This document shows, in pieces, positions 26,499 to 37,562 of a DNA stretch of 64,000 bases. Each line of letters begins with the position of its first letter. Within the stretch, counting starts at the first letter, position 1. The notes beneath the pieces were generated by a model. That model was not told the DNA's origin, ran no database searches, and saw only the letters and a program-made list of their open reading frames with translations. Source of the stretch: Dactylonectria macrodidyma (Eukaryota; Ascomycota; Sordariomycetes; Hypocreales; Nectriaceae); the NCBI GenBank assembly GCA_020744425.1, contig JAGMUV010000048.1, forward strand, positions 1 through 64,000. Reading direction: 5' to 3'. A program made the translations under genes and the position numbers.

Positions 26499-27468
26499 TT
26501 TGTTAGGCTTGATGCTTGAAGCACAAACCGCGCAGCTATTCATATGAGTGCAAGTACGGTACACAGAACCCAAGCCACACACCGTGAGTAAAGGCATATA
26601 AACCTTCATGACCACGATTACTAACCCTTAGGTAAAGTCACCGAACATGGTCGCTGCTCTGCCCTCGGTAGTGATAAAATGGAAATTGATGAGTATAAGT
26701 AGAGAATGAGGTGCAGCAGCTAGAATTAAAGGACTAGAAGAGTTGCGAAGGGTGACTCAGGTGCATATATATAAGCGAAGGAGCCTCCAAGCCTGGGCAG
26801 GTCGTAATCGAAGGCACTCGCTACTACACAGGAGCAATCAAGTTTATCAAGAAGGTGTGGGCCATGAACGCACAGTATCGTTGATGGGGCTCCGCAAGGC
26901 CCGGCACGAACATGATATTTGAAGTGACCAATGGGGTGAAAACGTCCATTTTCGGAGCAACCTGTTTGAACTTGAGAGAATATGAAGAGTCACACCCACT
27001 CAGCATCAGAACCCGAGAATTCTTGTGCTTCTTGTGGAGTAATTGAAGGATGTTTCGTGAGGCGCGAGGCCTTTCTTGTTGTATGCCCTAGGCGCAACGG
27101 CAGATTTTCTTAACCTTACCTTTCAGACATTGAGATAATTAACTCAGAGCAAGGCCTACTGTCAGAGAGGTTGTAGCCAACAATAGTGAGGATTTTTCTC
27201 CTATCACGAGCCATGTGGACCTATGGGCTCCTCTTGTTTACATCTATCTAGCAGGTGCTACTAACAACCAACAACTGACCAATACCAAGGCACTCTTTGT
27301 TCCTGTATCGTACTGACCTGTTTTCATACTCTGTAGTCATCACTGCCTAGGAAGCACGCCTTTGATGTTGTATTACTCCAATCCAGCTATTGTTTATTAA
27401 TATGTTTCACTGCTTCCTCGCTGCCCTTGCTGCATTTCAACCACGGTGTCAGGGGAAACGTAACTCTC

Positions 27469-28330
27469 ACACTGGAAACCTTTGACAGATACTCGACTAG
27501 TGAGGAGGTGGTTCACAACTTCGCCGTTCAGACTCAGGGCCACACCATTATCATGACCAGAGCGGGCCAGCCCAGCCTTAGCAGTTCCCTGGCTACGACC
27601 CTCACCCAAGCCTCGCCCTGGCATATAGCCATCGCCTCCTGAACCGCCTCCGAGGCCGAGCCTGTTCTAACTCCAAATCAAAACCCCCATCAACCCTGCT
27701 ATCAAGGTCACTTTCGTCTAGGTCGATCTGGGTGACCACGGGTCAGTTCGCAATGCGGCTAACAAGATCCTTGCAGCAGCCGGCTTCAAGATCGGCTTGT
27801 TCATCAACAGCGCCAGCATATGGCCATGAAGACGTACACTGTCGATAAGTAGAGTATCGAGTCCCAGCTTTCGGCTAACTACGTTGGCTACCTCCTGCTG
27901 ACCAACCTCCTCATGCCAGCTCTGTTGGCCGCTGCAGCCGAGGACAAGAATCGCAGTGCTTGCGTTATTAATCTTACAAGCTTGAGCTGCTGCATCAGCC
28001 TCATTGTCTTTGATGATTACAACTTCTCGAGCGGCAAAAGCTATGACAAGTAGACTGCCTATGGAGGGTGTAAAAACGGCCAACATACTCTTCGCATATG
28101 GCATTACGGAGCGGCTCAAAGCTAGAAGCATCACCGCCTTCACCGCACATCCGGGGTCCAACATTGATACTAATCTGGGCTCTCACCATAGCATGGAAGA
28201 CTATGGTGTCATTCCCGCCATAGCCAAGCGCAACACAGGCAAGGACGTTGAGTTTGGTAAGTCCCGGTTTCAAACGTCCAACCAAATCGCTACCACACCC
28301 TTGCCTCAGCCCGTCCTCGAGACTAGTATG
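27469..28330 (+). pseudogene. Short-chain dehydrogenase/reductase pseudogene
   Basis: Read across three frames, the plus strand spells a fungal classical SDR (WWOX/retinol-dehydrogenase-like group). In order it shows an N-terminus with a degenerate nucleotide loop (TRAGQPSLSS where TGAGQPSIGS-like is expected), a VDLGDHGSVRNAANKILAAA-like stretch near 27720, NYVGYLLLTNLL near 27870, INLTSL near 27970, and the catalytic YGGCKTANILFAYG (Tyr-x3-Lys) near 28060, followed by TAFTAHPGS. Such enzymes reduce or oxidise small hydroxyl/keto substrates with NAD(P). Lesions: loss of Gly in the dinucleotide loop, frame changes near 27640-27720 and 28065, and TAG at 28051-28053 where this family usually has Trp. 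The C-terminus fades after about 28330. The family is clear to me; the subfamily is not. Confidence 0.7.
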
Positions 28331-28877
28331 GGGTTTGGTCTAGCACCAGATGTAGCTAACTCTCTTCCAGTGCTATTGACTCTAGAGTCGAATGTACATA
28401 AAGACTACTTATATTGTCTGCTGTATTCCTTTTATTTATCGGATGACATTGACTGTTGTAAAAATCACACTTCTAAATATAGATACTACTTCTCCTAGTA
28501 AGAGAGAAGAGTTCTCAAGCAAATAGAATAAAGATTACATAATTAACAGTTTGGCTTAATAAGTTACAAGTAAAAATGTTAGTTAAAGAAACCGTAGACA
28601 TAGTTAGAGAAGTTTCTTTATATCAGGAGCAGCATGTATACCTCCGCAAAAACTCACTCTCAAGTGAGAGTGAAGCTGTCCTGCTTTCTAAGTTGTATAA
28701 AGTCCTACGGCTATTGTTGACCTATTAGCAAGCGTGGTGAACTCATCACAGAATGCACAATCTGAAGAAGAAGAAAAAAACACTGCAGCTAAGGGCCTCG
28801 ATAAATGGGTAATATCCTTGAATAGAAATGAGAAGGGTAGTGGGCATTCTAATCTATCTCATGATGCATATATTTAG
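28331..28877. other. Intergenic, nothing supported
   Basis: AT-leaning spacer between the SDR pseudogene and the end of the PD-(D/E)XK gene. It should contain that gene's 3' untranslated region. I see no RNA gene or repeat. Confidence 0.4.
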
Positions 28878-30239
28878 CTATTTCTCGTCGTCCTCTTGAT
28901 TTTCAAGCGGCGTTAGAATTTCAGCTTTAAACCACGGCAAGTAGACGGTCTCGGTCCATGCAATTAGCTGCCTCAGACCCATGACTGTCTGGTAGATCTC
29001 TAGAATGCTTTGGGTGCTTCCAAACTGGCGTTCAGTCCAGAAAATAGTCTTTGGGCCTTCGCGCGTCGACATGACAAACAGCCATTTGTGACCCTGGACG
29101 ATGACGGCAGGTATAAGTGGAAGCCGAGACAAAGCTTCGTCTGCCTGTGCTTCTGTGCGGCCTCGCACCAAGAGAAGGGCGGAGCGAAGGAATGACCACT
29201 GGGTCGCGTGCCAAATTCCCATCTGCACTTCGGCTGTGTCTAACCGTTGCCCTGGACTCTTAGTCTCGATGCTCAGGACGATTGGGCGTAGTTGGAGGCG
29301 TGTAAAGTCAGTATGGTTGACAGACTGTGTTGCTGTTCCTCGACATAGGGTTTTGAGGGCCCGAGGAGACGGAGCATTTTTGTGGCTCGGGGCTAAATAG
29401 ATGCTGAAATCAACCATCTTGGGTCCGGCCGATCTCGGGAGCCAGCTCCGATGCGGCCGAGCAGTGGTACTGTGCGTTAGTTAGTATACAAATGTAGGTC
29501 GATGATGGTGCCTCAGGGAGATGAACCTAGAAGTAAAGTCGAAGGGAGATTCTGTGCTTTCCCCAGAGCTCCTGAGAGTGGCTTCCAAGAGGCGATGGTG
29601 CACCTCCTGGTTCCATCCTGCTTCCTCATGTCCCAGTTGAATGCAGTTGCCGGCCCATTTGTACACGGATGCGACCTCTTCTGGCGACGGGAAGCGGCCT
29701 GGGAGGGTCTCGAATCGGGCGGCACTCGTAAAGGCGAATCGCCAGGGGCGGATCTCGGCGCCCTTGACCATTGGACTATCGAGGATTTCGTCGCGTCGGT
29801 TGTCGGGAAGAAACTCGAGGCCGCTGCCGATGTCGCGTAGGGCAGACAGGAGACGCGCAGCATCGTGGTTGGGGGGGGTTTCGAAGGTGAGGGGACGTAG
29901 CTCCAGGCCGGCGTCGTCGATTTGGAGACTCATGATTTGCTTCTTCAACGGCGACGAGGAGCGCGACTGCTTGGACGAGGCGTTGGAGTCCGACACGGAG
30001 ACCGCTGTGGGTGACCTCGGCAGGCCATCGCGATAGAGACGGGGCGTTGCATCGGGGCTATTTCTCCGTTGTCGCTTTGAGGTCGGCGTGACGTCCATGT
30101 CCATCCTAATTGTCGCTGGAGGACTCGGCGGCTGACCCTGCGTCGCCTTTCGTTTGAGCGTCGAGCGCGGTGATGCTGGCAATTCGTCTAGGTCAGGCAG
30201 GGTGTTGATCCAACTGCGAATGTCTTGGTCGTTTTGCAT
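28878..30239 (-). CDS. PD-(D/E)XK nuclease-like domain protein, intact
   Basis: A 434-residue protein of the fungal PD-(D/E)XK nuclease-like family (the group I know as PDDEXK_12). Exon 1 is 30239-29527; a 57-nt intron (29526-29470, branch TACTAAC) follows; exon 2 is 29469-28878. The splice restores the conserved TTARPHR...KMVDFSIYL block. The N-terminus opens with a short helix (IRSWINTLPDL), then a Ser/Pro/Lys/Arg-rich linker to about residue 95, SSPLKKQIMSLQ, and the folded region from about 110. The likely active-site signature is Asp in MVDFSIYL followed by Glu-x-Lys in LSIETKSPG, and IVQGHKWLFVMS, TIFWTERQFGST and an amphipathic C-terminal helix are also typical. Biochemical function of the family is unknown. 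These genes are fungal-specific, multi-copy and often in variable regions. A broken relative lies at 44.4-45.5 kb. Confidence 0.85.
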
Positions 30240-31760
30240 AGCGCATTACGTCGTAGAAATAAATAACGAGGCGATCAGTAATTGTCGCTGTGAGCATGAC
30301 GAGGCATGCGAACTAATTAATGGTGGGGAGTGAGTGGTTGCTTGGGTTGTTGTTTGGGCATGTTACTCATGGCAACCGATTGACATTGATGCCTCAGGCA
30401 TCATTGCGGTTGAATTAGAGCTGGCTCTTATCTTATCATGCGCCGGGTGGGGCACCACTCTGGGCCGGGGCCGGGGGCCCGGCGCCCGGCACTGGCCTTG
30501 ATAGTTCTTGTTAGATACCTAATTACCTTAGCTTTGATGACCACTTTAATGACCTTGTAATACGTAGGTTGCCAGTATAAGTTTTTTTAGTTCAAATCCC
30601 CAGCCGTTGACTCCGTATCATACATACTCCCCTTGTCCTTGCCAAGCATGCCACCATTTCCTCCGTTACGATAGTCCACCGGGTCCCACACCGAGCTAGC
30701 TTCGCATTTCTAACCAGATGTGGTGGCTAAACCTTCGGGTTCGGGTGGTTGACCCAGGGCGCGCTGTGTATCTAACTGAGCTTGCTTATTCCTATCAGCT
30801 CTCCGCAGTAATTTCGCATTAGTTTGGGCGCATAAGGTTTATTACCGGCATGTTTGATGCCGAGTTCTCTTTGGATTCCCGAGCGTGCACTCCAAGGAGA
30901 CGTGGATAAGCTGCGTCAAGTTGAGTGCATCTATTTCCTCCCCGGCCATAAGGACCATCAAAGACCATACAAAATCACGACGTGGATGTTGACAGTGCAA
31001 GCGGAGAAAGGTTAAGGCTCGTCGATAAACCCTCCCACATGGCAGCATTTATCAGCTTTGGGTCTGCAGTTCATTAAGGGGATGTTCAGTGCGACGAAAT
31101 GTTGTTGACTGATATTTCATCGACAGTCAAGGGAATTAGGGCTAGTCTAGTTGAAGGCGCCGCAAAAATGATGCTTGACCGCGAGAAGCATGATGTATAA
31201 GGTTATTCAAGGCTTGGCAGCCTTAGAAGCAGACGGGTGGGTGGATAAACAACTCTTTGGTGCAAACAGGGCTGATCTAGTCGACATCGCGTATACGCGA
31301 GGCTTGCATCCACTCAGACTGTACGGAGTACCAACTTAATTATTGACATTCTAATATGATCATGCAGGAGCTGTCTCAAAACTCTCACCAAGCTGGAGGC
31401 CACTCGGGCGCATGGCCAATCCTATGTATTAACTAAATCAGATGGTAAAACAAAGGTCTTGGGCCACTCCCGTAGAGGTTCGCATTTCTAACCAAATCGG
31501 TACAAGGTAAGTTGCGGGTTTCTGGAAATCTAACAGCTGAGAAGGTGTGAACGTACGACGCACCATATAAGAGAGAGATTGGATAGATTTTCTCTCCTAG
31601 AATATTTTCTTTAACCATTGCCTGTCTAGCTTGGGTCTCACTATTATATCGCCTTTACTTTTGCTGCAATCCATTATCAGTCCTTCCAAGCGCCCACCCA
31701 ACCATCGTCTCACGTGCCGCTTCTCAAAGTTCGACCGATCCTCTCATCCAACCACGAGCA
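30240..31760. other. Intergenic spacer with GC-rich palindromic patch
   Basis: No supported gene. Around 30460-30495 lies a strongly GC-rich patch with GGGGGCCCGGCGCCCGGC, able to fold on itself. A 16-base string (TTCGCATTTCTAACCA) occurs at 30702 and again at 31481. The last ~150 bases are CT-rich and probably the promoter and leader of the RTA1-like gene. Confidence 0.45.
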
Positions 31761-32851
31761 ATGGCTAGCTTCGATACTTGCAAAGATGTCAGCCCAGCGT
31801 GCCCTGTGGAAGCAAAAACGTATGGTTACACCCCTGTTCTTTGGGCCGATGCCGCACTACTGGTCGTCTTCGCGCTCGGCTTGCTACTCCAGGTCGTCAT
31901 CGGTTTCAAGACGCGTGTGTACTCCTATTCCTTTGCGGTCGCGTGTGGATGCGCCCTCGAAGCTGCTGGCTACGGCGGTAGATTAATGATACACAACAAC
32001 CCGTGGTCGTCTGCTGGCTTTCGGATGCAGATTGTGTGTCTCATCATTAAGCCGTTGTCCTTCGTCACCGCGGGTATTTACTTGGCTCTGAAGCACTTGG
32101 TGCGCAGCAATAGACCAGACTTGTCGTTTATCAAACCCGAACTTTACACATGGATCTTCGTCGGTTGCGATGCTGGTTCCATTCTTCTTCAAGCAGCCGG
32201 AGGTGACATAGCTGGTGCCGCGAAAACTTCAAACAAAGCTTTACTCGACACCGGTAACAACATCATCATCGCCCGGCATTGCATTTTAGGTAGCCACCAT
32301 GGTCTTGTGCGGCATCCTGACCACCTATTACACATTCCAACTACGACGCCATGGCCAAGGATTGCGAGGAGATGCTGGGGCTGGCTCAGCCGTGAGACCT
32401 ATTTTAGCTCATATATTTGCTACAGCTGTTGTCCTTTCCTAGGTACGTTACCGTACTCGTCAGATGTATCTATCGGTGAGCCATCCTCAGCGCAGATTGT
32501 GTCAAAGCCAAAACTTACACCCACGCCAACCCAACAGATTACCAGAGATGTCCGGCGGATGGGGAAATCCTCGGATGCGTGATGAAAAGGAATTCTTGAT
32601 ACTCGACGGCCTGTAAGAAGAACGAACTCTACATTCCTCGCACAGGCAAACTAACAGACTCTAGTATGGTCGCCACAGCCACGAGTGTTCTCAATCTTGT
32701 GCACCCGGGATACTCCTTCCCTCGAATGAGGGCGGGTGGCATCGAAGAAAAGGCCACTAGCAACATGGAATGTCTGATCCATGAACCCGGCTCCTGCAGT
32801 CCCCGCCTCGGCTCGGCTACCGCAATCCCATTTCAAGAAATGCAAATTTGA
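31761..32851 (+). pseudogene. RTA1-like lipid-translocating exporter, pseudogene
   Basis: Fungal RTA1-like seven-helix membrane protein, a family linked to resistance to amphiphilic compounds and lipid movement. The first 165 residues are intact: hydrophobic helices and the family signature ALEAAGYGGRL. After GNNIIIA an extra base shifts frame near 32273, and in the shifted frame TAG at 32287-32289 replaces the expected Gln before VATMVLCGILTTYYTF. Another indel near 32440 moves to the frame reading YVTVLVRCIYR. An intron (donor CG|GTGAGC near 32475, acceptor CAACAG near 32537) then joins to GGWGNPRMRDEKEFLILDGL. A 52-nt intron (32613-32664, branch CTAAC) leads to the final block LNLVHPGYSFPRM. 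Splice sites survive, so decay is recent. Some indels could be sequencing errors; the TAG is harder to explain that way. Confidence 0.75.
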
Positions 32852-33328
32852 GGCCGTATGCTAAAACCGAGAAACGTCCATTTCGTTACGAAGTCGAAGT
32901 CAACTAGATCGAGGCCTTGCAAGTTGTGGTCTGTTTTTAGATTTGCCTCTTCTCTCACTTTAGTGGAATTACAAAACTTTGAGGTAGGCATCGCGACTTT
33001 GGCCTCATTGGGGAGAAATACATCTATTTGATAGTATTACAAAGATGATAATAGAGATGTTATCCCATTTATACGTGTATCGGGAAGAAAACAACGAATG
33101 TAAGGTGTCGTTCGACTTGAGATTAAGTTCATGCGAAGCAAGTGGAAATGCAAAAGAGGCGCTCACACTTACCTAAGTAGCGAAATCAACCCGTCACTCT
33201 ACATGAAACGGGGAATGGAATGAGACAAATGCGAGTTTCTTCCAAGTATAATACCTCAGGATGCAACCAAATTCCCGCAATAGCTAGCTCAACTAGCAAG
33301 CAATAATATCCTTCAGCGCCTCGGATGC
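32852..33328. other. Intergenic, nothing supported
   Basis: Spacer between the converging ends of the RTA1-like and hydrolase pseudogenes. AT-leaning, with no open frame or repeat I can support. Confidence 0.4.
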
Positions 33329-33965
33329 CTACTCATCATCAATGCTGGTCTCATGATCGAACCCGTGGTCCCCATCTCGCACATAAAGTACAAAGTTGAG
33401 TTGAGGGTCGACCTTTTCCAGGAGCTTCTTTAGACGGTAACTTCTTTCCACGTTGACGACAGAATCGCTCTTTCCATGCCAGATAACGACACCCCCGCGT
33501 GGAAATCGGGGCCCCGTCTTCAAGCCTGAAGAAAGGATATAGACCCCTCTGGTTGCGAGGAAAGACATCTTTGAACAGGCCATGCTGGACCGCAGTCCAC
33601 ATGATCGCAGCCCGTTCAAGCTGTGGATCCTTGGAGACAATAACTCTTGACTCAAGCTCGCTTTCTTTTTCACGCACACGGGCCATGTGTTCGTCGATTG
33701 TATTGCGTGGATAGACTGGTTGGCCAAAGATTGTCTCGTTCAGTCTCGGCTCAACATTGGTCTTTTCCACATCTACATGAGGATAGCTTACGTGGGCTGC
33801 CCAAATTTCTTCTGGGGTGACTGAGTGCAATCTGAATACTTAAGTAACCGCCGGAGCTGTCGCCCGTTGTCGATGTTTGTTCAGGTCGACATTGAAGCCC
33901 GTGTCAGCCTTGAGGATACCCTTTCGTAATATACATCCTCTCAACATGGCAGGCGAGTGGGCTAG
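33329..33965 (-). pseudogene. Alpha/beta-hydrolase, pseudogene with at least three frame breaks
   Basis: The minus strand reads as the C-terminal two thirds of a fungal alpha/beta-hydrolase (esterase/carboxylesterase-like). The nucleophile elbow GDSSGGYLSIQIALSH lies near 33870-33825, with Ser in G-x-S-x-G. Downstream come PEEIWAAHVSYP, a helical cap region, then GGVVIWHGKSDSVV (acid-residue strand) and VRDGDHGFDHE (catalytic His). Three one- or two-base indels break the frame: near 33885, near 33822 (an extra A just after the elbow) and near 33511 (an extra C in a C run). All three catalytic positions are still visible, so the damage is young or partly sequencing error. The upstream part is not clearly readable. 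Confidence 0.65.
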
Positions 33966-34079
33966 CCATCAGCTAAAATGACATAATACAGTGCCCAGCG
34001 TGAACTTGCAGCAAACTAGTGACGATCCACACCAGCTCATCTCCAGTCTGAACATTAAATTATCTGCGTGTTTGGTCTG

Positions 34080-34500
34080 GTCCCCGAGACTAAGCAGTCC
34101 CCACACACAGTGTACAACGAACGTAGACTCTCACCTGTAACATCATGCATTAATATTACAGCCCGAACCCTTCCGGTCTTTGCCTCAATTGAAAGCGCGG
34201 TCCCACTTTAGTTGAGAAGATCCCTCAGGAGCTCAACTTTGACGTAATGTAACCCCGCAAGGCATTCCCTCCCGGCCTCCAGGACAGTTCCAATATTCTA
34301 TTCGCTGTCAGAGTGAAGCCCCGCTGGGCCTTTACGCTTCACCATAGACTCACCAGCACAGACAGGGCCCTGTGCTCCCACAACCATACACTAGGGGTCC
34401 TCTACTCATCTTGGAGGCCTCTTCAAGATACGACACGAATGTCTGGTGAGCTGTACTAGAGGAGCCGGTGCCAATGAACAGATCAATCTTCTGTAAATAT
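34080..34500 (-). pseudogene. Unidentified coding remnant
   Basis: Protein-like text appears on the minus strand in two pieces: one with IDLFIGTGSSSTAHQTFVSYL and EEASKMSRGPLVYGCGSTGP (34500-34345), the other with LEAGRECLAGLHYVKVELL and TGRVRAVILMHDVTG (34280-34140). A GTGAGT donor-like and a GACAG acceptor-like site lie between them. Stops interrupt both. I do not recognise the family. It may be the upstream part of the hydrolase locus or a separate gene. Confidence 0.3.
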
Positions 34501-36417
34501 CATGCACGAGGTTTCAGATCATCAGTTGTACTCTTTTACTCTTGTGACAACCAAGGTCGGCTATGACCTTGATACATAAAGCGGCTAGAAGACTAAGCGC
34601 AAATGACTGTGATCCTTTTGAAGAGTTGAATCTCTATCATGCTTGAAGATGGTGTCAACCTTGCGGCTAGCGAGCTTCAACATTTTCAGCATAGTCAATC
34701 AAACCCATTACTGTTCAGCTTTTCAAGGCGTCGTTGAGGTTAGGGCGGGTGGCTGAAAAAAAGCTACTAGGATATCTTCATCCTTCTTCTGACGTTGTCA
34801 ACCGCAAATCTATAATCCTTCTTTTCTGCTAATTTCCATCCAAAGGTCAAAGTTTTGAAGCACCGCCTAATATTCTATATATTTATTATTCCTACTTTTA
34901 TACTGTCGGCCTGGAACGAGACATTTCAACTCTGATAGTGAGCATGCTTAGTGCCAGTAGAGTTACTAAGCATGGCAGCTTTTAGCAGAGCTTTATATTG
35001 ATACCAAGGTAGAAAAGAAAACTCAAGAAGGTTCGGGGATAGTAAGATGTTATAGAACTTTGCGAAGGGGATCCGAGCGGCCAACTGGCGGAGCACAAAG
35101 AGGCTACTTTTACCCATGCTTACTTTTAAGTTGACTGTCCGCACCACTAAGGTGGAGTTGCTTCTTTCGCGAATTACCCTGCTTGCCAGCAGGCCATAGT
35201 ATCCTGATACGTGACAGTGACCGCTCGGGTGGTCACGCGGCCGCACAGTGTAGGCGCGCCTGCCTTGGACAGCGTGGCTATGATACCAAGTGACAAGCAT
35301 TACTACAGCCAGCCCGACGATTCTAGCCACTCAACTGGTTTATCGCTATCCCACTATGACAATTACTGATGAAATTAGACCTGGGCTGAGTAGGAGTTTG
35401 GATTTGCAGCGAGAAACTGAGCCCAAAGAGCGGTCAGTAGTCGGGTATGCAAGCGGGTTGGTTAGTTGCAGACTGGCCCTGGAAACCACGAATACGAAAA
35501 CATTGGAAACATGTTGAGCCGTGCTGACTTGCTGCTGGTTTGATATAAGTGGCTTGTCCACGTAGTTAGACCCTACGGGTAGATGCCGTTGCCGTCTTGG
35601 CCCTTTTTTTTTCTCTCTTCTTTTCTTTTTGTTCCATTGGTATACTCGGAATGCCCAAGGCTCCCTCGCCCTAAGAGAAGCTGTGTTTCATACGCGTGTA
35701 TTCTTATTAGCGTCCATTAATCATTGTCAGAATAACCGTGGATATTGTATTGAGAGCCTGGCTTTACCAACGTCACTCACCCCAGCTCAGATGTGCATGT
35801 GCAATTGCGCCTCAACTTGTCAGAAGCATCGTGTCCAAGTATCATATCATGCATTCATTGGTGCTCCTTCCCGCCTCAATTTCCCCTCCAAGCAACTCAT
35901 CTCGTCTAACGCGTCTTGTGTAACTCGGTCCCTGTGGAAATGACCCTTGCGCCAATCTAACGGCAACGTCGGGAGATTCTCATTCCCAACCAATCCACCT
36001 GGCTTGGTGAGAGACTCTAATGCTGACAGCTGTCATTCTCCCAATAGACGCGGCAACCTTTCCTAATGTGAACAGGTGGTTTCCGGTTTGTTGCGCCACA
36101 GTCTTCTCGCAGCTCTCAAAGTAGTGGCGAGGGGCTGTGAGAGGATCCTGAAATCCAAATGATCAGTCACTTCTTCATACAGCCCGGCACAGGGCCTGCC
36201 TACTACTACCAAGGCGCTACCAAGCTAGCAAACAGTCCTCACAGGCGGCCGGATGGACGCCACCATTTATGAAAAGTTCGATGACCGCGTGTCGTCTCTG
36301 TTGCTTTAGTACACCGCTATTGCAATAATCCCCAGGTGGCCGTCCTCTGGATTTCCTTCCATCACCCCGCCCCCCCGTCGATGACAGCCTGTTGTTTTAA
36401 ACCTTGCTGGTGTTGTC
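34501..36417. other. Intergenic, nothing supported
   Basis: A 134-codon minus-strand frame (35330-34926) has a hydrophobic start but no support otherwise. A T/C-rich tract lies at 35605-35640. The ~100 bases before 36418 probably carry the promoter of the next gene, though I see no clear core element. Confidence 0.4.
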
Positions 36418-37562
36418 TTGGAATCCTTCAAAGTACCAAGCCGCTTCAAGCGCCTTGCTAGACTCTTTCCTCCCAGAATGGCGTCGCCTCGAACGAAAGA
36501 GGCTCGGCGACGTGAAAGCCTGGAGGCGACTGAAGAAGCAGCAAGCAGCAGCAAGAAGGCGCGGTTGTCTATCCCCTTTCTGGGCTCTTTTTCGTCACCC
36601 AATCCGCACCAATCGATTCCCAATCTCTTTGAACGCACCAGTTATGGAGATGGACACATGAGTCTCTCCGAATCGAGCGGCCAGGAGACTGTTCATCCTC
36701 TCGCCGAAGAGCCGAGAACGAGTCCCAGCCCCAGCTCCATCTCCAGCCCCTCTCCCGCAGCTCCGACACTGAGCATCATAGACAACTGGTCACCAACGAC
36801 TCGTCCTGCCAGCTCGTCTAGCCAAGGCGGCCGTTCGTTACGTCTGGCATCTCTTGCAGCGGATCCCAGCGACACAGTCTTGCTGCAGTGGCGGATCATC
36901 TGGAAGAATTGCAGAACCCTTGTCCTTGCCCCTCATTTGCGCGAGCAATTCGCCCTCGCCTGGCTCACGGACCGACTCCGGGAGCGAATTTCACTTCCTC
37001 GGAGCAATAACGTCAAACCCGAGTTGAAGATTGAGATCAAATTTCATCTGGATATTGGTGTTATTTGTGGTAAGTCGCCCTTTGAGGTCAGTCTGCGCTT
37101 GAAGCTATTGCTGATCCCTAGACACTAGACTGTCCTGACGAGATCAACGACTACCACTCCGAGTGTGCCACTAGCCCTTCCCGCCAAGGAGACCAAGAAA
37201 CGGGCCTCATCATCGTCTCCAAGACCATCTTATCCGATATGGGCTGCAATGACACAAAACTCTTCATCCAACATGGCGATACGACGGAGCCATATAATCC
37301 ACGCCGCTGGGGCACAGTTCGTTGGCGTCGCGATTGGGCGAAACAGGTGAAAGACGAGATGATGATGCAGCTGGAAGAATGCGTCTCTATTCACAATGTT
37401 GAAAAGGCCATTTGGCTCGGGATATCAGTCTATTGGGACTCTTGGGACTCTCAGAACGGGAGGGGCAGCAGCGGCGCGACGAGTTTTGCCTGTCGGGACG
37501 ACTATACTGATGAGTTTGAGTCGCGTGCTGCAGTCGAAGCCCGGATAGTTCCTATTTTGTAA
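36418..37562 (+). CDS. Orphan protein, two exons, intact
   Basis: Family not recognised. Exon 1 is 36418-37069; a 59-nt intron (GTAAGT donor, CACTAG acceptor, branch CTGAT) runs 37070-37128; exon 2 is 37129-37562. The spliced protein is 361 residues. The start could also be the Met at 36478 (MASPRTKEARRR). The first ~140 residues are Ser/Pro/Arg/Lys-rich and probably disordered. From about residue 150 the text looks folded: TVLLQWRIIWKNCRTLVL, LREQFALAWLTDRLRERI, then across the splice DIGVICDCPDEINDYHSEC. Exon 2 contains KLFIQHGDTTEPYNPRRWGT and ends FESRAAVEARIVPIL. There is no signal peptide or membrane helix, so an intracellular, possibly nuclear, protein is likely. No lesion was found. 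Confidence 0.7.

Larger units (their letters stand above)
18340..27460. other. Gene desert, part 3, richest in the dispersed repeat
   Basis: No supported gene. The stretch holds six copies of the dispersed repeat between 20.0 and 26.5 kb, five on the plus strand and one on the minus strand. Minus-strand frames at 22091-22432 and 24698-25033 exceed 110 codons but show no conserved motif. Confidence 0.6.

Noticed and set aside
29502..30036. Plus-strand frames of 112-131 codons
   Set aside because: They are antisense shadows of the GC-rich intact PD-(D/E)XK gene.
34926..35330. 134-codon minus-strand frame with hydrophobic start resembling a secreted protein
   Set aside because: No Cys pattern, no introns and no known motif; the flanking sequence is spacer-like.
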